Shown: positions 21,542-28,514 of the stretch, in pieces
How positions within the stretch are numbered: position 1 is the stretch's first letter
How the letters are laid out: each line of letters begins with the position of its first letter
From: a virus
IMG/VR virus record: IMGVR_UViG_3300032829_000020
Span: 1 to 41,629 of that record
DNA: 41,629 bases
Strand: one strand, 5' to 3'
Notes under the pieces: generated by a model
Database searches by the model: none
What the model was told of the DNA's origin: nothing
Seen by the model: the letters and a program-made list of their open reading frames with translations, nothing else
Translations under genes and position numbers: made by a program

Positions 21542-24292
21542 TCAGCTTCCTTCCCCGTTGCGCGCGGCGAGTTTGTGGCGCACGCTGCGGCGAACCGCCG
21601 CGCGCACGTCCTCGCCGTCGATGTTCAGCAGACCCAGCACTTCGTCTTCGAGGGCTTCGTCCCACCGGTCGCCGGTGCCGCGACGCCGCCGCGACGCGAG
21701 GCCGAGTGCCCGTGACACCATCAGGTCCACGATGCCCATGTGCACGTCGTCGCGGACCTGTGCGGCCGGGGCCGCCTCCTCCTCCTCGGTTTGCGGCTCC
21801 TGCTGCGCGGGGGCTGCGGGTTTGGGTTTCGCGGACGGCAGCGCGGGCGGGCGCTGCCCGGCGGGCACTGCGGGCTGCTCGGGTGGCGGGGCGGGCGGTG
21901 TGGTCACCTTCACCACGTCGGGGCCCAGCAGCGCGACGAGCTGCGGGACCGACAGCAGGGTGGGGTCCTTGCTGACGTGGTCGCGCGCCCACACCTTCCA
22001 CCCTTCGAGGGTGGACAGGTCGTAGCCGGTGTCGTCGCCGAGCTGCAGGTAGGAGCGCAACGCGTCGGCGGTGATCGCCCCCCGGTCGAACGCCGCTGTG
22101 GCGTTGTTGGTTTTGTCGGGGTCTGCGGTCAGCCCGGTGGCGTCGTACCACAGCATGTAGCGGGTGGGGTCGATGCCCATCCTCTGAAACACAGGGCCGA
22201 CGATGCGCTCGTTGAACGCCGCGCACAGCAACTCCATCACGGGGCAAATGTGCAGCTGCACGTCCTCGTCAGCTAACTGCCAGGCCGAATTTCCGCTGAC
22301 GCAGACCTTTCCATCTCGCCGCGCGAACCACGTCCCGTTCTCGGTGGTTGGACACCAGACGACCCCGGAGTAACGTTGCCAGGACTTTTCGGCCACATAG
22401 GGAGCAAACCATTTACGAGCCGTTCCAGCTCGTAGCCAGTGGAGCGGAGTCGTGCCGAAACCGGTCTGCTGATTACGTTGCCCGCGGGTGCAGCGATAGC
22501 CAGCGAGGATCGCTGCCATCTCGATGGCGTCCAGTCGTGACGGCTCCACCTGGAAGAAGGTCCGAGCACCATGCGATAAAGCGACACCGTCGCCAAGCTC
22601 AATCAACGCATCAAGGAACAGGTGCAGCTGCGCTTCCGTTAACGTGAGAATGAACTCGGGTTTGAGCGCCTTATGCTCGCTGGTGATGTCAAACAGCGCT
22701 TGTGACTCATCGGCGTGCAGCACGAAAGCCAGCCCGGCGCGTGTTCTGGTCGGGTGATGGCGCTCTGAGACGTCACGCCCGAACACTTCACGGCACACCG
22801 CTCGCAAAGCAATGATTTCATCGGCATCGAACTTGACGATACGAACGAATTCTGTTCCAGACTCATAGCGCAACCGCGAGCCGTCCGACATGTAAGCAGC
22901 TGCGAGCCGAACGAAACTATCCGAGTACTTCGGCCCAGAAGGTAACGACACACATCTTGCAGCGGCGGGTATGCGGTCCGCCTTGGCGAAACCCTGACCG
23001 CTGGTCGTCCATCGCCATTTCCCGTTGCTAACGTGAGTCACCAGCCAGCGATGCCCTGCCGTGGACAACGATGAATGAGACGCCGCCTCCATTGACAGCA
23101 TCGGCTCATCAATCACGTCAGCACGGTAGATGTCCAGCACTGGCTGCCACTCGCTCAACCCGCTTTGCTGTAGCGTCAGCGCCATGTCGCCGATTCGCAG
23201 CTGATCCTGCCGTAACCAGCCGCGTTGTGTCAGAATTTCAGTCTGGTCGTCTTTGCACCAATGGTTTGAGCTTCGCCCCAAACCGAGGAGCCTTTCTGGG
23301 CTCACGTCCAATCCCATCGCGAGCCTGGCGATTGCGTCGTTGCGGGTCTTGATCGCGACGTCGGTGATGTTGTTCTCGAACTGCAGGTGCTGCACGTTTT
23401 TGATCTGGTCGCCGGGCACGGTGGCGAACATCGGTATCAGGGCAGCCATCGAGTCTTCGTCGTCGTAGGCCGTCTGCGCCACCTGCCACAGCAGCTCCTG
23501 CAGCTGCTGCACCGCCGACGTGCCGTCCATCGTCGGGGTGGGCGGCCCGAGCTGGTTGGCGGCCAGGGGGGTGTTCATCGGCGGCAGGGACATCTCCTGC
23601 GGCACGAACACGATGCCGTTGCCGATGAGGCGGGACTTGGAGGCGTTGGCTATGGTTTTCGTGGTGCGGTGTATCTCGTGCAGCGACCCGAGGCAGGCCC
23701 GGACCGGCGAGTCGGGCTGCGACGCCCGCCGGGCTCGGGGGATCCAGACGCGGATCAGCGAGTCGCGGGGCATGGACAGGGTGTGGCGCGACCCGTCGGG
23801 CAGCTCGATCTCCGCCCCGGCGCCGTTTCTGAAGATCTCGTCCTTCGACAGGGCGAGCCAGCGTTGCGCGGGCTCGTCGCCGGGTTGGATGATGCCCACC
23901 CACACTTCTCCGGGCACGGTGAGGCATTCGACGACGCGTTTGATGAGCTGGGTTTGGCCGAGGTGCCCACCGGCGATGCCGTTGACGACTTGGGCGGCGG
24001 CGAGGTTGTCGCAGGTGCCGGTGGGGCGGCCGGTGTCGGGGTCGATCTCGGAGGCGATGAGGCGCACCCGTGAGCACGATGAGGAGCGCCAGCCGACGTA
24101 GTAGCGGAGCTCGCCGACGGCGTCGTACATGTCCCAGGCCTCGGTTTGCCAGTCGTCGTCGGCGACGACCCCGGAGACGGTGGTCCTGAATATGCGTTGC
24201 GGGGTTTCGATGGGTTGGCTGGCGGCCACCAGGGACAGGTGGCGGTGGGCGCGTTTGGGACGGCGCACGACACGCAGGGCGGGGACCGTCAC
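21542..24292 (-). CDS. Portal protein interrupted by an intein
   Basis: The precursor has 916 residues, about 593 after splicing. The N-terminal half has the usual actinophage portal pattern: YDAVGELRYYVGWRSSSCSR then RLIASEID, GEVWVGIIQPGDEPAQRWLA, and a long helix leading to MGLDVSPERLLGLGRSSNHW. The intein occupies residues 346-668. The rejoined sequence continues SAWQLADEDVQLHICPVMEL then GIDPTRYMLWYDATGLTADP. The C-terminus is Pro/Ala-rich and acidic. Portals form the dodecameric DNA gate at one capsid vertex and dock the terminase. The gene ends three bases before the MuF start. Confidence 0.9.
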   Translation of the reverse strand: MTVPALRVVRRPKRAHRHLSLVAASQPIETPQRIFRTTVSGVVADDDWQTEAWDMYDAVGELRYYVGWRSSSCSRVRLIASEIDPDTGRPTGTCDNLAAAQVVNGIAGGHLGQTQLIKRVVECLTVPGEVWVGIIQPGDEPAQRWLALSKDEIFRNGAGAEIELPDGSRHTLSMPRDSLIRVWIPRARRASQPDSPVRACLGSLHEIHRTTKTIANASKSRLIGNGIVFVPQEMSLPPMNTPLAANQLGPPTPTMDGTSAVQQLQELLWQVAQTAYDDEDSMAALIPMFATVPGDQIKNVQHLQFENNITDVAIKTRNDAIARLAMGLDVSPERLLGLGRSSNHWCKDDQTEILTQRGWLRQDQLRIGDMALTLQQSGLSEWQPVLDIYRADVIDEPMLSMEAASHSSLSTAGHRWLVTHVSNGKWRWTTSGQGFAKADRIPAAARCVSLPSGPKYSDSFVRLAAAYMSDGSRLRYESGTEFVRIVKFDADEIIALRAVCREVFGRDVSERHHPTRTRAGLAFVLHADESQALFDITSEHKALKPEFILTLTEAQLHLFLDALIELGDGVALSHGARTFFQVEPSRLDAIEMAAILAGYRCTRGQRNQQTGFGTTPLHWLRAGTARKWFAPYVAEKSWQRYSGVVWCPTTENGTWFARRDGKVCVSGNSAWQLADEDVQLHICPVMELLCAAFNERIVGPVFQRMGIDPTRYMLWYDATGLTADPDKTNNATAAFDRGAITADALRSYLQLGDDTGYDLSTLEGWKVWARDHVSKDPTLLSVPQLVALLGPDVVKVTTPPAPPPEQPAVPAGQRPPALPSAKPKPAAPAQQEPQTEEEEAAPAAQVRDDVHMGIVDLMVSRALGLASRRRRGTGDRWDEALEDEVLGLLNIDGEDVRAAVRRSVRHKLAARNGEGS
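22289..23257 (-). other. Portal intein with LAGLIDADG-type endonuclease domain
   Basis: This is precursor residues 346-668 (323 aa). It starts at Cys (CKDDQTEILTQRGWL). The block B-like segment is STAGHRWLVTH and the last blocks read VWCPTTENGTWFARRDG then KVCVSGN, followed by +1 Ser. The penultimate residue is Gly, not His. Between them lie two LAGLIDADG-like helices, VRLAAAYMSDGSRL and LFLDALIELGDGV, encoding a sense-strand homing endonuclease. Base composition is visibly more AT-rich than the flanking portal sequence, which suggests recent arrival. A Trp in block B and Cys in block F recall class 3 inteins, although Cys1 is retained here. Confidence 0.88.
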
Positions 24293-24295
24293 GCG

Positions 24296-24532
24296 TCAAC
24301 GATAGGCACCCGGCGTGCGACCTAGGCCCTTCGGCGCCTCAGTGCCCGCCTGGCCGCCGCGTTGGCGCCGCGCACGCCGTAACGCCGGGACGTGGGGGAA
24401 CCATAGTTCGGGGTCGCAGCCTCGGCAGTTGGCGTGGATCATCCAGTCGCGGCTGATGCGGTGGTTGGTGGTGAGCCAGCGGCGGTCGGTGGCAGCGGCG
24501 ATGGTCGCGGGGGTGTACACACGCGGGGTCAT
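24296..24532 (-). CDS. Truncated WhiB-like protein
   Basis: The 78-residue protein begins MTPRVYTPATIAAATDRRWL and contains WMIHANCRGCDPELWFP, which resembles the opening of actinobacterial WhiB regulators (A-C-RG-DP-L-FFP). The rest is a basic Arg/Gly-rich tail with no further cysteines, so the four-Cys iron-sulphur site of WhiB is missing. It overlaps the methyltransferase stop by ATGA and precedes portal by three bases. It may be a decoy or remnant of a WhiB regulator, or an unrelated small Cys protein. Confidence 0.5.
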   Translation of the reverse strand: MTPRVYTPATIAAATDRRWLTTNHRISRDWMIHANCRGCDPELWFPHVPALRRARRQRGGQAGTEAPKGLGRTPGAYR

Positions 24533-25890
24533 GCGGTCACCTGGGTGGCGTGTAGGAGCCATTGCAGGGCTGCGGTGGTCTGTTGAACCACGACGCCGTT
24601 GCCGATGACGCGCAGGGCATCGCTGCGGCTGATACCGGGGACGGCGGTGACCCAGCCTTCGGGCCAGCCCATCATCCACTCACTGAACGCGGCGGATAGG
24701 CGGGGGTTGCCTTTGGTGTTGGGTTCGGTGGGTGGTGGGGCGGGGCGGGTGTGCTGTTCCCAGCGGCGGATCGCGGGCTCATACTTACCCCAACTGGTCA
24801 CCATGTCGCGGGCCTGGCCAGGTAGCAGTAGTTCGTTTTTGCGGTCACCGGATCGGTTCAGGTGACCACCATTACCGTCAGCGGTGCTCGGAGTGGCGAG
24901 TAGTGGCACGGTGGTGCGTAGGTCCATGCCGCCGTCACCGTGGACGCCAGCACCGAAACAGTCGCTGCTACGCGGCGTGGGTAGCAGTGGGCGTTGCACT
25001 TCGATCTCTAGTGATGGGCCGTGGCCGTTGCCGTTGCTGTGCTGGTTTTTCATGCGGGTGGTCCAGTCGTCCCACCACTCAATGGTCTTGTTGTCGCCAA
25101 TGTCGTTTACGGCGGGTGTCGGCAGTAGGTCTGTGATGGCTGACATATTCGGGTTGCGGCGGTTCATGTCAGCGGGGCTGTGGCCTTTGAAGTCGCGGGC
25201 AAGGGGTGTCGGCAGCAGGTTTACAGGTCCAGCACCGCTGAGGGCAGCATCAGGTCCCCCGATGAGCCGTGCTGGTTCGGGCCGCCCTTCGTGCCGTCCG
25301 TCGCACGAGGAGTCGGAAGCAGGACTTCGCCCTGTGTGCGGTTGCTGTTGTCGCGTTCGCCGCCCAAGGCGTAACTCGTCTCCGTCGTTGATCCATCTCT
25401 CGTGCTGCGCGGCGTCGGCAGCCAAGATGAACACTCGTTCGCGCTGGTGGGGGGCACTGACATCGGAAGCTCGTAGGCATACCCATTGCGTGTCATACCC
25501 GAGCGCGGCCAGGTCACCGACTGTTCGGGCAAACTCCCCGAGAACAAAGATTCCTGGAACGTTTTCCAGCACCGCCCATCGTGGTCGTAGTAGGCGAACG
25601 GCGCGCGTGATGGCCGGCCAGATGGCTCGGTGGTCGGCTGCGCCTCTGCGTTGACCGGCTGCGGACCAGGGTTGGCAGGGCCATCCCGCGCAGAGGATGT
25701 CGATGGGTTCAACGGTGCTCCAATCGGCTGTGGTGATGTCGCCGTGGTTGGGGGTGTCAGGCCAGCGGTGGGTGAGGACTTTGGCGGCGGCGGGGTCGGT
25801 TTCGGCGTGCCAGGCGGTTGTGGCGTTGAAAACGGTTTCAACGGCGAGGTCAAGGCCACCGGCGCCGGAGCACAGGGAACCGATTCTCAT
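24529..25890 (-). CDS. DNA (cytosine-5) methyltransferase
   Basis: The protein has 453 residues. Motif I is GSLCSGAGG (4-12), which binds S-adenosylmethionine. Motif IV is GWPCQPWSAAG with nucleophile Cys72, motif VI is ENVPG (109-113) and motif VIII is QRERVFIL (149-156). Motif X-like RVIGNGVV lies near the end, preceded by FSEWMMGWPEGWVT. The target-recognition region contains repeated LL(P/A)TP.....D segments. It would methylate cytosines at C5, protecting phage DNA or supplying 5-methylcytosine to the TET/JBP enzyme encoded at 37-38 kb. Both ends overlap neighbours by ATGA. A second reading frame of the same strand is also protein-like between 25221 and about 25604. Confidence 0.9.
   Translation of the reverse strand: MRIGSLCSGAGGLDLAVETVFNATTAWHAETDPAAAKVLTHRWPDTPNHGDITTADWSTVEPIDILCAGWPCQPWSAAGQRRGAADHRAIWPAITRAVRLLRPRWAVLENVPGIFVLGEFARTVGDLAALGYDTQWVCLRASDVSAPHQRERVFILAADAAQHERWINDGDELRLGRRTRQQQPHTGRSPASDSSCDGRHEGRPEPARLIGGPDAALSGAGPVNLLPTPLARDFKGHSPADMNRRNPNMSAITDLLPTPAVNDIGDNKTIEWWDDWTTRMKNQHSNGNGHGPSLEIEVQRPLLPTPRSSDCFGAGVHGDGGMDLRTTVPLLATPSTADGNGGHLNRSGDRKNELLLPGQARDMVTSWGKYEPAIRRWEQHTRPAPPPTEPNTKGNPRLSAAFSEWMMGWPEGWVTAVPGISRSDALRVIGNGVVVQQTTAALQWLLHATQVTA
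25221..25604 (-). other. Alternative-frame methyltransferase-type sequence overlapping the Dcm gene
   Basis: In the frame one base downstream of the methyltransferase frame, the same strand reads APFAYYDHDGRCWKTFQESL, then WPRSGMTRNGYAYELPMSVP, SSWLPTPRSTRDG and LLPTPRATDGTKGGPNQ. It ends at TAA 25221-25223 just before the main frame resumes an LLPTPLARD segment. This is the sequence style of target-recognition regions of phage Dcm proteins, not random shadow. Possible expression routes are an internal start (GTG in QSVTWPRSG or the ATG in SGMTRNG) or ribosomal frameshifting. It could instead be a relic of an earlier frame arrangement. Confidence 0.5.
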
Positions 25891-26087
25891 AGCATGCGGT
25901 TGTCGTGGGCGTAGTGCGCTGCTCGGGCTCGGGCGTCGTCGCGTTCGGTGGTGAGTTCAGCGACGCGCAGGTGTAGTTCAGCGTTCTCGTCGCGCAAGCG
26001 ATCCGCCTCAATGGCGGCCTTGACAGCCTCAGACTCAAGTTCGTAGACCGCGGTGTCGATCTGCACTAGCAGCTCATCGAGGTTCAC
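25887..26087 (-). CDS. Small coiled-coil protein
   Basis: The product has 66 residues and begins (M)NLDELLVQIDTAVYELESE. It is almost entirely heptad-like charged helix (LRDENAELHLRVAELTTERD), so it is probably a dimeric coiled coil. The GTG start at 26087 overlaps the upstream stop as GTGA and its own TGA overlaps the methyltransferase start. It could assist the methyltransferase or act as an independent accessory. The function is unknown. Confidence 0.65.
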   Translation of the reverse strand: MNLDELLVQIDTAVYELESEAVKAAIEADRLRDENAELHLRVAELTTERDDARARAAHYAHDNRML

Positions 26088-26501
26088 AGTGGTTCTCCGG
26101 GGGTGGTGGTGGTTTTGATGCGCCGCATCAGCGCGGCGAAGTCGGTGTACTCGCCGGTCAGATGTTCGGCGTGGCTGTCGCAGACTGCGAAGCCGTTGAC
26201 GATGGTGGTGGCTGGGTTGCGGGTGCGGTTGTCGATGTTCAAGCAGACTGCACATGCGATGGGGTTCGCACCCAATGGCGGCTTCGGAATGCTCATCAGA
26301 ACGGCACCGCCTTTTCAGCGTTCGCGGTGGGGTTGGTGAGGCGTTCTCCGCATGTGGTGCTCGGCCCGAGGCCCGCCGCGTCCCCGGCAGGGGCCCGCCG
26401 GTGAGCAGATAGGCCGGTGTTGACGAGGGCGGCTTGTAGCCCGCCGACGCGTGGGCCCCGCCGGCATGCGCCGTGGTCCCAGCGCGGCGTTTTCTAGCCA
26501 C
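25887..26501 (-). CDS. Basic 'HAGGA' protein, 3' end uncertain
   Basis: From GTG 26501 the frame reads (M)ARKRRAGTTAHAGGAHASAG, closely like the next upstream gene (ARRRRTGVSAHAGGARASAN). The start overlaps the previous stop in the same GTGGCTAG manner as its siblings. The frame stays open through two better-supported small genes and ends in phase with the coiled-coil gene, so only the first 40-70 residues look like this family. The true product may end by frameshift near 26300, or the gene may be decaying. Confidence 0.35.
   Translation of the reverse strand: MARKRRAGTTAHAGGAHASAGYKPPSSTPAYLLTGGPLPGTRRASGRAPHAENASPTPPRTLKRRCRSDEHSEAAIGCEPHRMCSLLEHRQPHPQPSHHHRQRLRSLRQPRRTSDRRVHRLRRADAAHQNHHHPRRTTVNLDELLVQIDTAVYELESEAVKAAIEADRLRDENAELHLRVAELTTERDDARARAAHYAHDNRML
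26084..26296 (-). CDS. Small putative zinc-binding protein
   Basis: The 70-residue protein begins MSIPKPPLGANPIACAVCLN and contains CxxC (CAVC) followed by CDSHAEH about 20 residues later, a likely zinc site of CxxC...CxxH type. The start ATG 26296 and the stop overlap with the next gene (GTGA) support a real, translated gene. Such small zinc proteins are common accessory genes in actinophages. No defined function is recognised. Confidence 0.65.
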   Translation of the reverse strand: MSIPKPPLGANPIACAVCLNIDNRTRNPATTIVNGFAVCDSHAEHLTGEYTDFAALMRRIKTTTTPGEPL

Positions 26502-26685
26502 GGCGCCTCCGCGCCCGGCCTGACCGGGCCGCCCGGGTGTATCCGCCGCCGCTGGCGCGGCCCGCCTTACCGACCGGGAACGGATGCGGGAACGCCATCT
26601 CGCGGAACCGCACGGACATCTCATTCGCCGACGCGCGGGCACCGCCGGCGTGTGCGCTCACCCCGGTCCGTCGGCGCCTAGCCAC
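26494..26685 (-). CDS. Tiny Arg-rich basic protein (HAGGA family)
   Basis: The 63-residue protein begins (M)ARRRRTGVSAHAGGARASAN and ends RSGRARRRRG. It is very basic, with Arg clusters at both ends and a Gly-rich middle. The GTG start lies within the end of the upstream gene (GTGGCTAG overlap), so it is translationally coupled. It is one of a series of such genes; nucleic-acid binding or DNA condensation is a reasonable guess, but no family is recognised. Confidence 0.6.
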   Translation of the reverse strand: MARRRRTGVSAHAGGARASANEMSVRFREMAFPHPFPVGKAGRASGGGYTRAARSGRARRRRG

Positions 26686-26821
26686 GACGGCCCCGACGCC
26701 GGGCTGGGCGGTGCGTCACCCTGGATCGGCCGACCGTGATCTGGTAGGTGACGGCGCCGCGGCGTCCCGAGTAGGTGCGCGTGGACGTTCTGCGGCGAGT
26801 CGCGCGTTTCTTAGCCGCCAC
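26678..26821 (-). CDS. Tiny Arg/Lys-rich basic protein
   Basis: The 47-residue protein begins (M)AAKKRATRRRTSTRTYSGRR and ends in RRRGRRG. A short central segment (AVTYQITVGRSRV) could form a beta hairpin. The GTG start overlaps the stop of the upstream gene and the stop overlaps the next GTG. It belongs to the chain of coupled basic mini-genes; the function is unknown, possibly packaging- or nucleoid-related. Confidence 0.6.
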   Translation of the reverse strand: MAAKKRATRRRTSTRTYSGRRGAVTYQITVGRSRVTHRPARRRGRRG

Positions 26822-26948
26822 GACGACGCCCCGCCTTCTTCCGGTGTTTCTTCTTCCTCACGGGCACTGCTTCGGCTGCCGCGTCCATGCCTGCGTCGGC
26901 CATGCCGCCGGGGCATACAGCGGATGGGCCGCGTTTGCTCTTAGCCAC
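26811..26948 (-). CDS. Tiny Lys/Arg-tailed protein
   Basis: The 45-residue protein begins (M)AKSKRGPSAVCPGGMADAGM and ends VRKKKHRKKAGRRRGG. It has a small helical middle between two basic ends, like a miniature histone tail. The GTG start overlaps the upstream TAA (GTGGCTAA). It sits inside the run of coupled basic mini-genes. Confidence 0.6.
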   Translation of the reverse strand: MAKSKRGPSAVCPGGMADAGMDAAAEAVPVRKKKHRKKAGRRRGG

Positions 26949-27132
26949 TACGGCCGCGCCTGCGCCCGCCACCCCGCCCACCCGGGGGCAGCGACGTGGA
27001 TGGTCCGCTCACCTGCGCGGTCGCCCCGCCGGCCACCTGGGCATGGGTGCCACCCGACCCGTACTGTCCTGCCGTGGCGTTCGACCCGCCCCGACCCCGG
27101 CCGCCACCGCGGCTGCCACGTCGACGTGCCAT
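26941..27132 (-). CDS. Tiny Gly/Arg-rich basic protein
   Basis: The 63-residue protein begins MARRRGSRGGGRGRGGSNAT and ends GGRGGGRRRGRSG, RGG-box-like at both ends with a Gln/Thr/Gly centre. It has an ideal ribosome site (AAGGAG, six bases before ATG 27132), so it probably leads the coupled chain of basic mini-genes downstream. RGG-type composition favours nucleic-acid binding. Confidence 0.7.
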   Translation of the reverse strand: MARRRGSRGGGRGRGGSNATAGQYGSGGTHAQVAGGATAQVSGPSTSLPPGGRGGGRRRGRSG

Positions 27133-27169
27133 AACTAACTCCTTCGTTGGCAGTTTGAACTTCCGTTGA

Positions 27170-27316
27170 TCAGGGTCTCTTGCGGGGCATGCGGGGCATC
27201 GACGCGGTGCTCGCCGCCGACTTACCGGCCGATGCCGCCGAGCGGGTCACACCCGCCTGCGCCGCCGTCGCCGGCTGCGACATCATCCCCCGCGGGATCT
27301 TCTTCATCATGGCCAT
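27170..27316 (-). CDS. Tiny basic Met/Ala-rich protein
   Basis: The 48-residue protein begins MAMMKKIPRGMMSQPATAAQ and ends MPRMPRKRP. The start overlaps the stop of the upstream gene as TAATG, indicating coupling. It is basic at both ends with an Ala/Ser helix between. No homologue is recognised. Confidence 0.6.
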   Translation of the reverse strand: MAMMKKIPRGMMSQPATAAQAGVTRSAASAGKSAASTASMPRMPRKRP

Positions 27317-27444
27317 TACTTGTGTCCCATCTTCCTGCGGACTTCCTTCGACACCGGCGCCGGTTGGGGCATCGGATGCGGCTTGCCCCGGTTTTCACGC
27401 AATCGGCGGTCCGCCGGGGTTTGGCGAGAGGGACGGCCTCCCAT
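27316..27444 (-). CDS. Tiny basic protein (42 aa)
   Basis: The protein begins MGGRPSRQTPADRRLRENRG and ends SKEVRRKMGHK. It is charged, probably partly disordered, and overlaps the next start as TAATG. The start follows the upstream TAA (TAAATG) and a GGAGG site lies a short distance before it. The function is unknown. Confidence 0.6.
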   Translation of the reverse strand: MGGRPSRQTPADRRLRENRGKPHPMPQPAPVSKEVRRKMGHK

Positions 27445-27552
27445 TTACATCCACCTCCACTCGCGCGGCCACAGGACGGCCGCCGCTGCCCCGATTATCG
27501 CACCGGCTATGACAGCAGAGGCGATCATCAGCACGTCGATGGTCATCCGCAT
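27445..27552 (-). CDS. Tiny single-TM membrane protein (35 aa)
   Basis: The protein begins MRMTIDVLMIASAVIAGAII and continues GAAAAVLWPREWRWM: one membrane helix and a short Trp/Arg end on the cytoplasmic side. A GGAGGGG ribosome site lies eight bases before ATG 27552. It heads the block of coupled mini-genes left of the HNH gene. A lysis-regulator or membrane-anchor role is possible but unproven. Confidence 0.6.
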   Translation of the reverse strand: MRMTIDVLMIASAVIAGAIIGAAAAVLWPREWRWM

Positions 27553-27584
27553 CGCGAGCGCCCCTCCATGCTTGCCCTCGCCGC

Positions 27585-27590
27585 TAGAAT
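27585..27590 (+). promoter_or_regulatory. Candidate -10 (TAGAAT) for leaderless HNH transcript
   Basis: TAGAAT lies exactly six bases before the ATG at 27597. That spacing places the transcription start at or next to the start codon, the typical layout of mycobacterial leaderless mRNAs; no Shine-Dalgarno is present. It gives this plus-strand insert its own expression against the minus-strand operon. Confidence 0.5.
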
Positions 27591-27596
27591 TGGCCT

Positions 27597-28211
27597 ATGC
27601 CGACCATGATTACCTATACCTGCGAGCACTGCGGAACCGCCTTCCAACGGCGGAAAGGCAGTGGCACCGGACGCTTCTGCTCCCTGTCCTGCACCGCCAA
27701 AGGCACCCAAGCCGGATGGAACCGCACCAACACCACGAAAACCTGTGAACACTGCGGCTCGGTCTTCACGATCTCGCCCAAACGGATCGACACCGCCCGC
27801 GCCTGCTCGCGCTCCTGTCTTGGCGCTTTGCAATCCGCCGAGCGGAAGGGGACATTCCAGCTGGGCGTCGACAACCCGATGTACGTCGACGGCCGATCTC
27901 CCATTCACTATCGCCGCCACCTCAAAGACTCCTGCGAGCGATGCGGCAGCACGAGGTTCCTGTTGATTCACCACCAAGACGGGAACCGCCGGAACAGTGA
28001 CCCGGCGAACCTCGAAACGTTATGTAAACGCTGTCACCAGATTGAGCACGAAGCGTGGCGGAATCTTCCGCCAAAAGGCACACCTTCACCTCGCCGAACG
28101 CCTGATCAGACCTGCAGGCGGTGCGGAGCGACTTATCATCGACCCGTCTGCGAAATCGGGAAAGGTTTCTGCTCCCGAAAGTGCGCTGCACTCTCACGCA
28201 GAGGACGCTAA
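27597..28211 (+). CDS. HNH endonuclease with flanking zinc ribbons (freestanding homing-type)
   Basis: The 204-residue protein starts MPTMITYTCEHCGTAFQRRK. Two N-terminal Cys4 ribbons (CEHCG...FCSLSC and CEHCG...CSRSC) precede an HNH core: CERCGSTRFLLIHHQDGNRR, then NLETLCKRCHQIEH. The double His, Asn and final His form the beta-beta-alpha metal site. A third ribbon (CRRCGATYH...FCSRKC) closes it. It lies alone on the plus strand between two minus-strand basic mini-genes, its end overlapping the neighbour by four bases, and looks less GC-rich than its surroundings. This is the usual signature of a mobile homing-type nuclease. Confidence 0.85.
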   Translation: MPTMITYTCEHCGTAFQRRKGSGTGRFCSLSCTAKGTQAGWNRTNTTKTCEHCGSVFTISPKRIDTARACSRSCLGALQSAERKGTFQLGVDNPMYVDGRSPIHYRRHLKDSCERCGSTRFLLIHHQDGNRRNSDPANLETLCKRCHQIEHEAWRNLPPKGTPSPRRTPDQTCRRCGATYHRPVCEIGKGFCSRKCAALSRRGR

Positions 28212-28492
28212 CGCCTCCGCCGCCGCCTACCGGCGGCAGAAAGAGCCTGGTAGCGAGCTTTTCCGAATTTCCGTCTTCCAATCCACGCAGCCAATTGAGG
28301 GCTTAGACCTTGTTTGGTGAGGTTTCGGAATCGGGCGCCGGTGCCGAGTTTGGGTGTGCGCCCCCTGCGCCGTGCGACGCCTCTGCGTGCGCTGCGGCGA
28401 CCTGCTCGCCTCCCCATGCGTCCCGCCGCCCCGCCGGTGTGGGCGTGTGCCCCACCGGCGTGGGCGTGGACGCCATGCCTGCGTCGTGCCAT
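28208..28492 (-). CDS. Basic HAGGA-family protein (94 aa)
   Basis: The protein begins MARRRHGVHAHAGGAHAHTG, then has an Arg-rich centre and a structured-looking segment (RFRNLTKQGLSPQLAAWIGR), and ends in six Arg. The HAGGA motif links it to the mini-genes near 26.5 kb. The C-terminal helix could be a small DNA-binding or protein-binding domain. The start ATG 28492 follows an AGGGAAA ribosome site. Confidence 0.6.
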   Translation of the reverse strand: MARRRHGVHAHAGGAHAHTGGAAGRMGRRAGRRSARRGVARRRGRTPKLGTGARFRNLTKQGLSPQLAAWIGRRKFGKARYQALSAAGRRRRRR

Positions 28493-28514
28493 GGCAGTTT
28501 CCCTGGTTCGGGGG

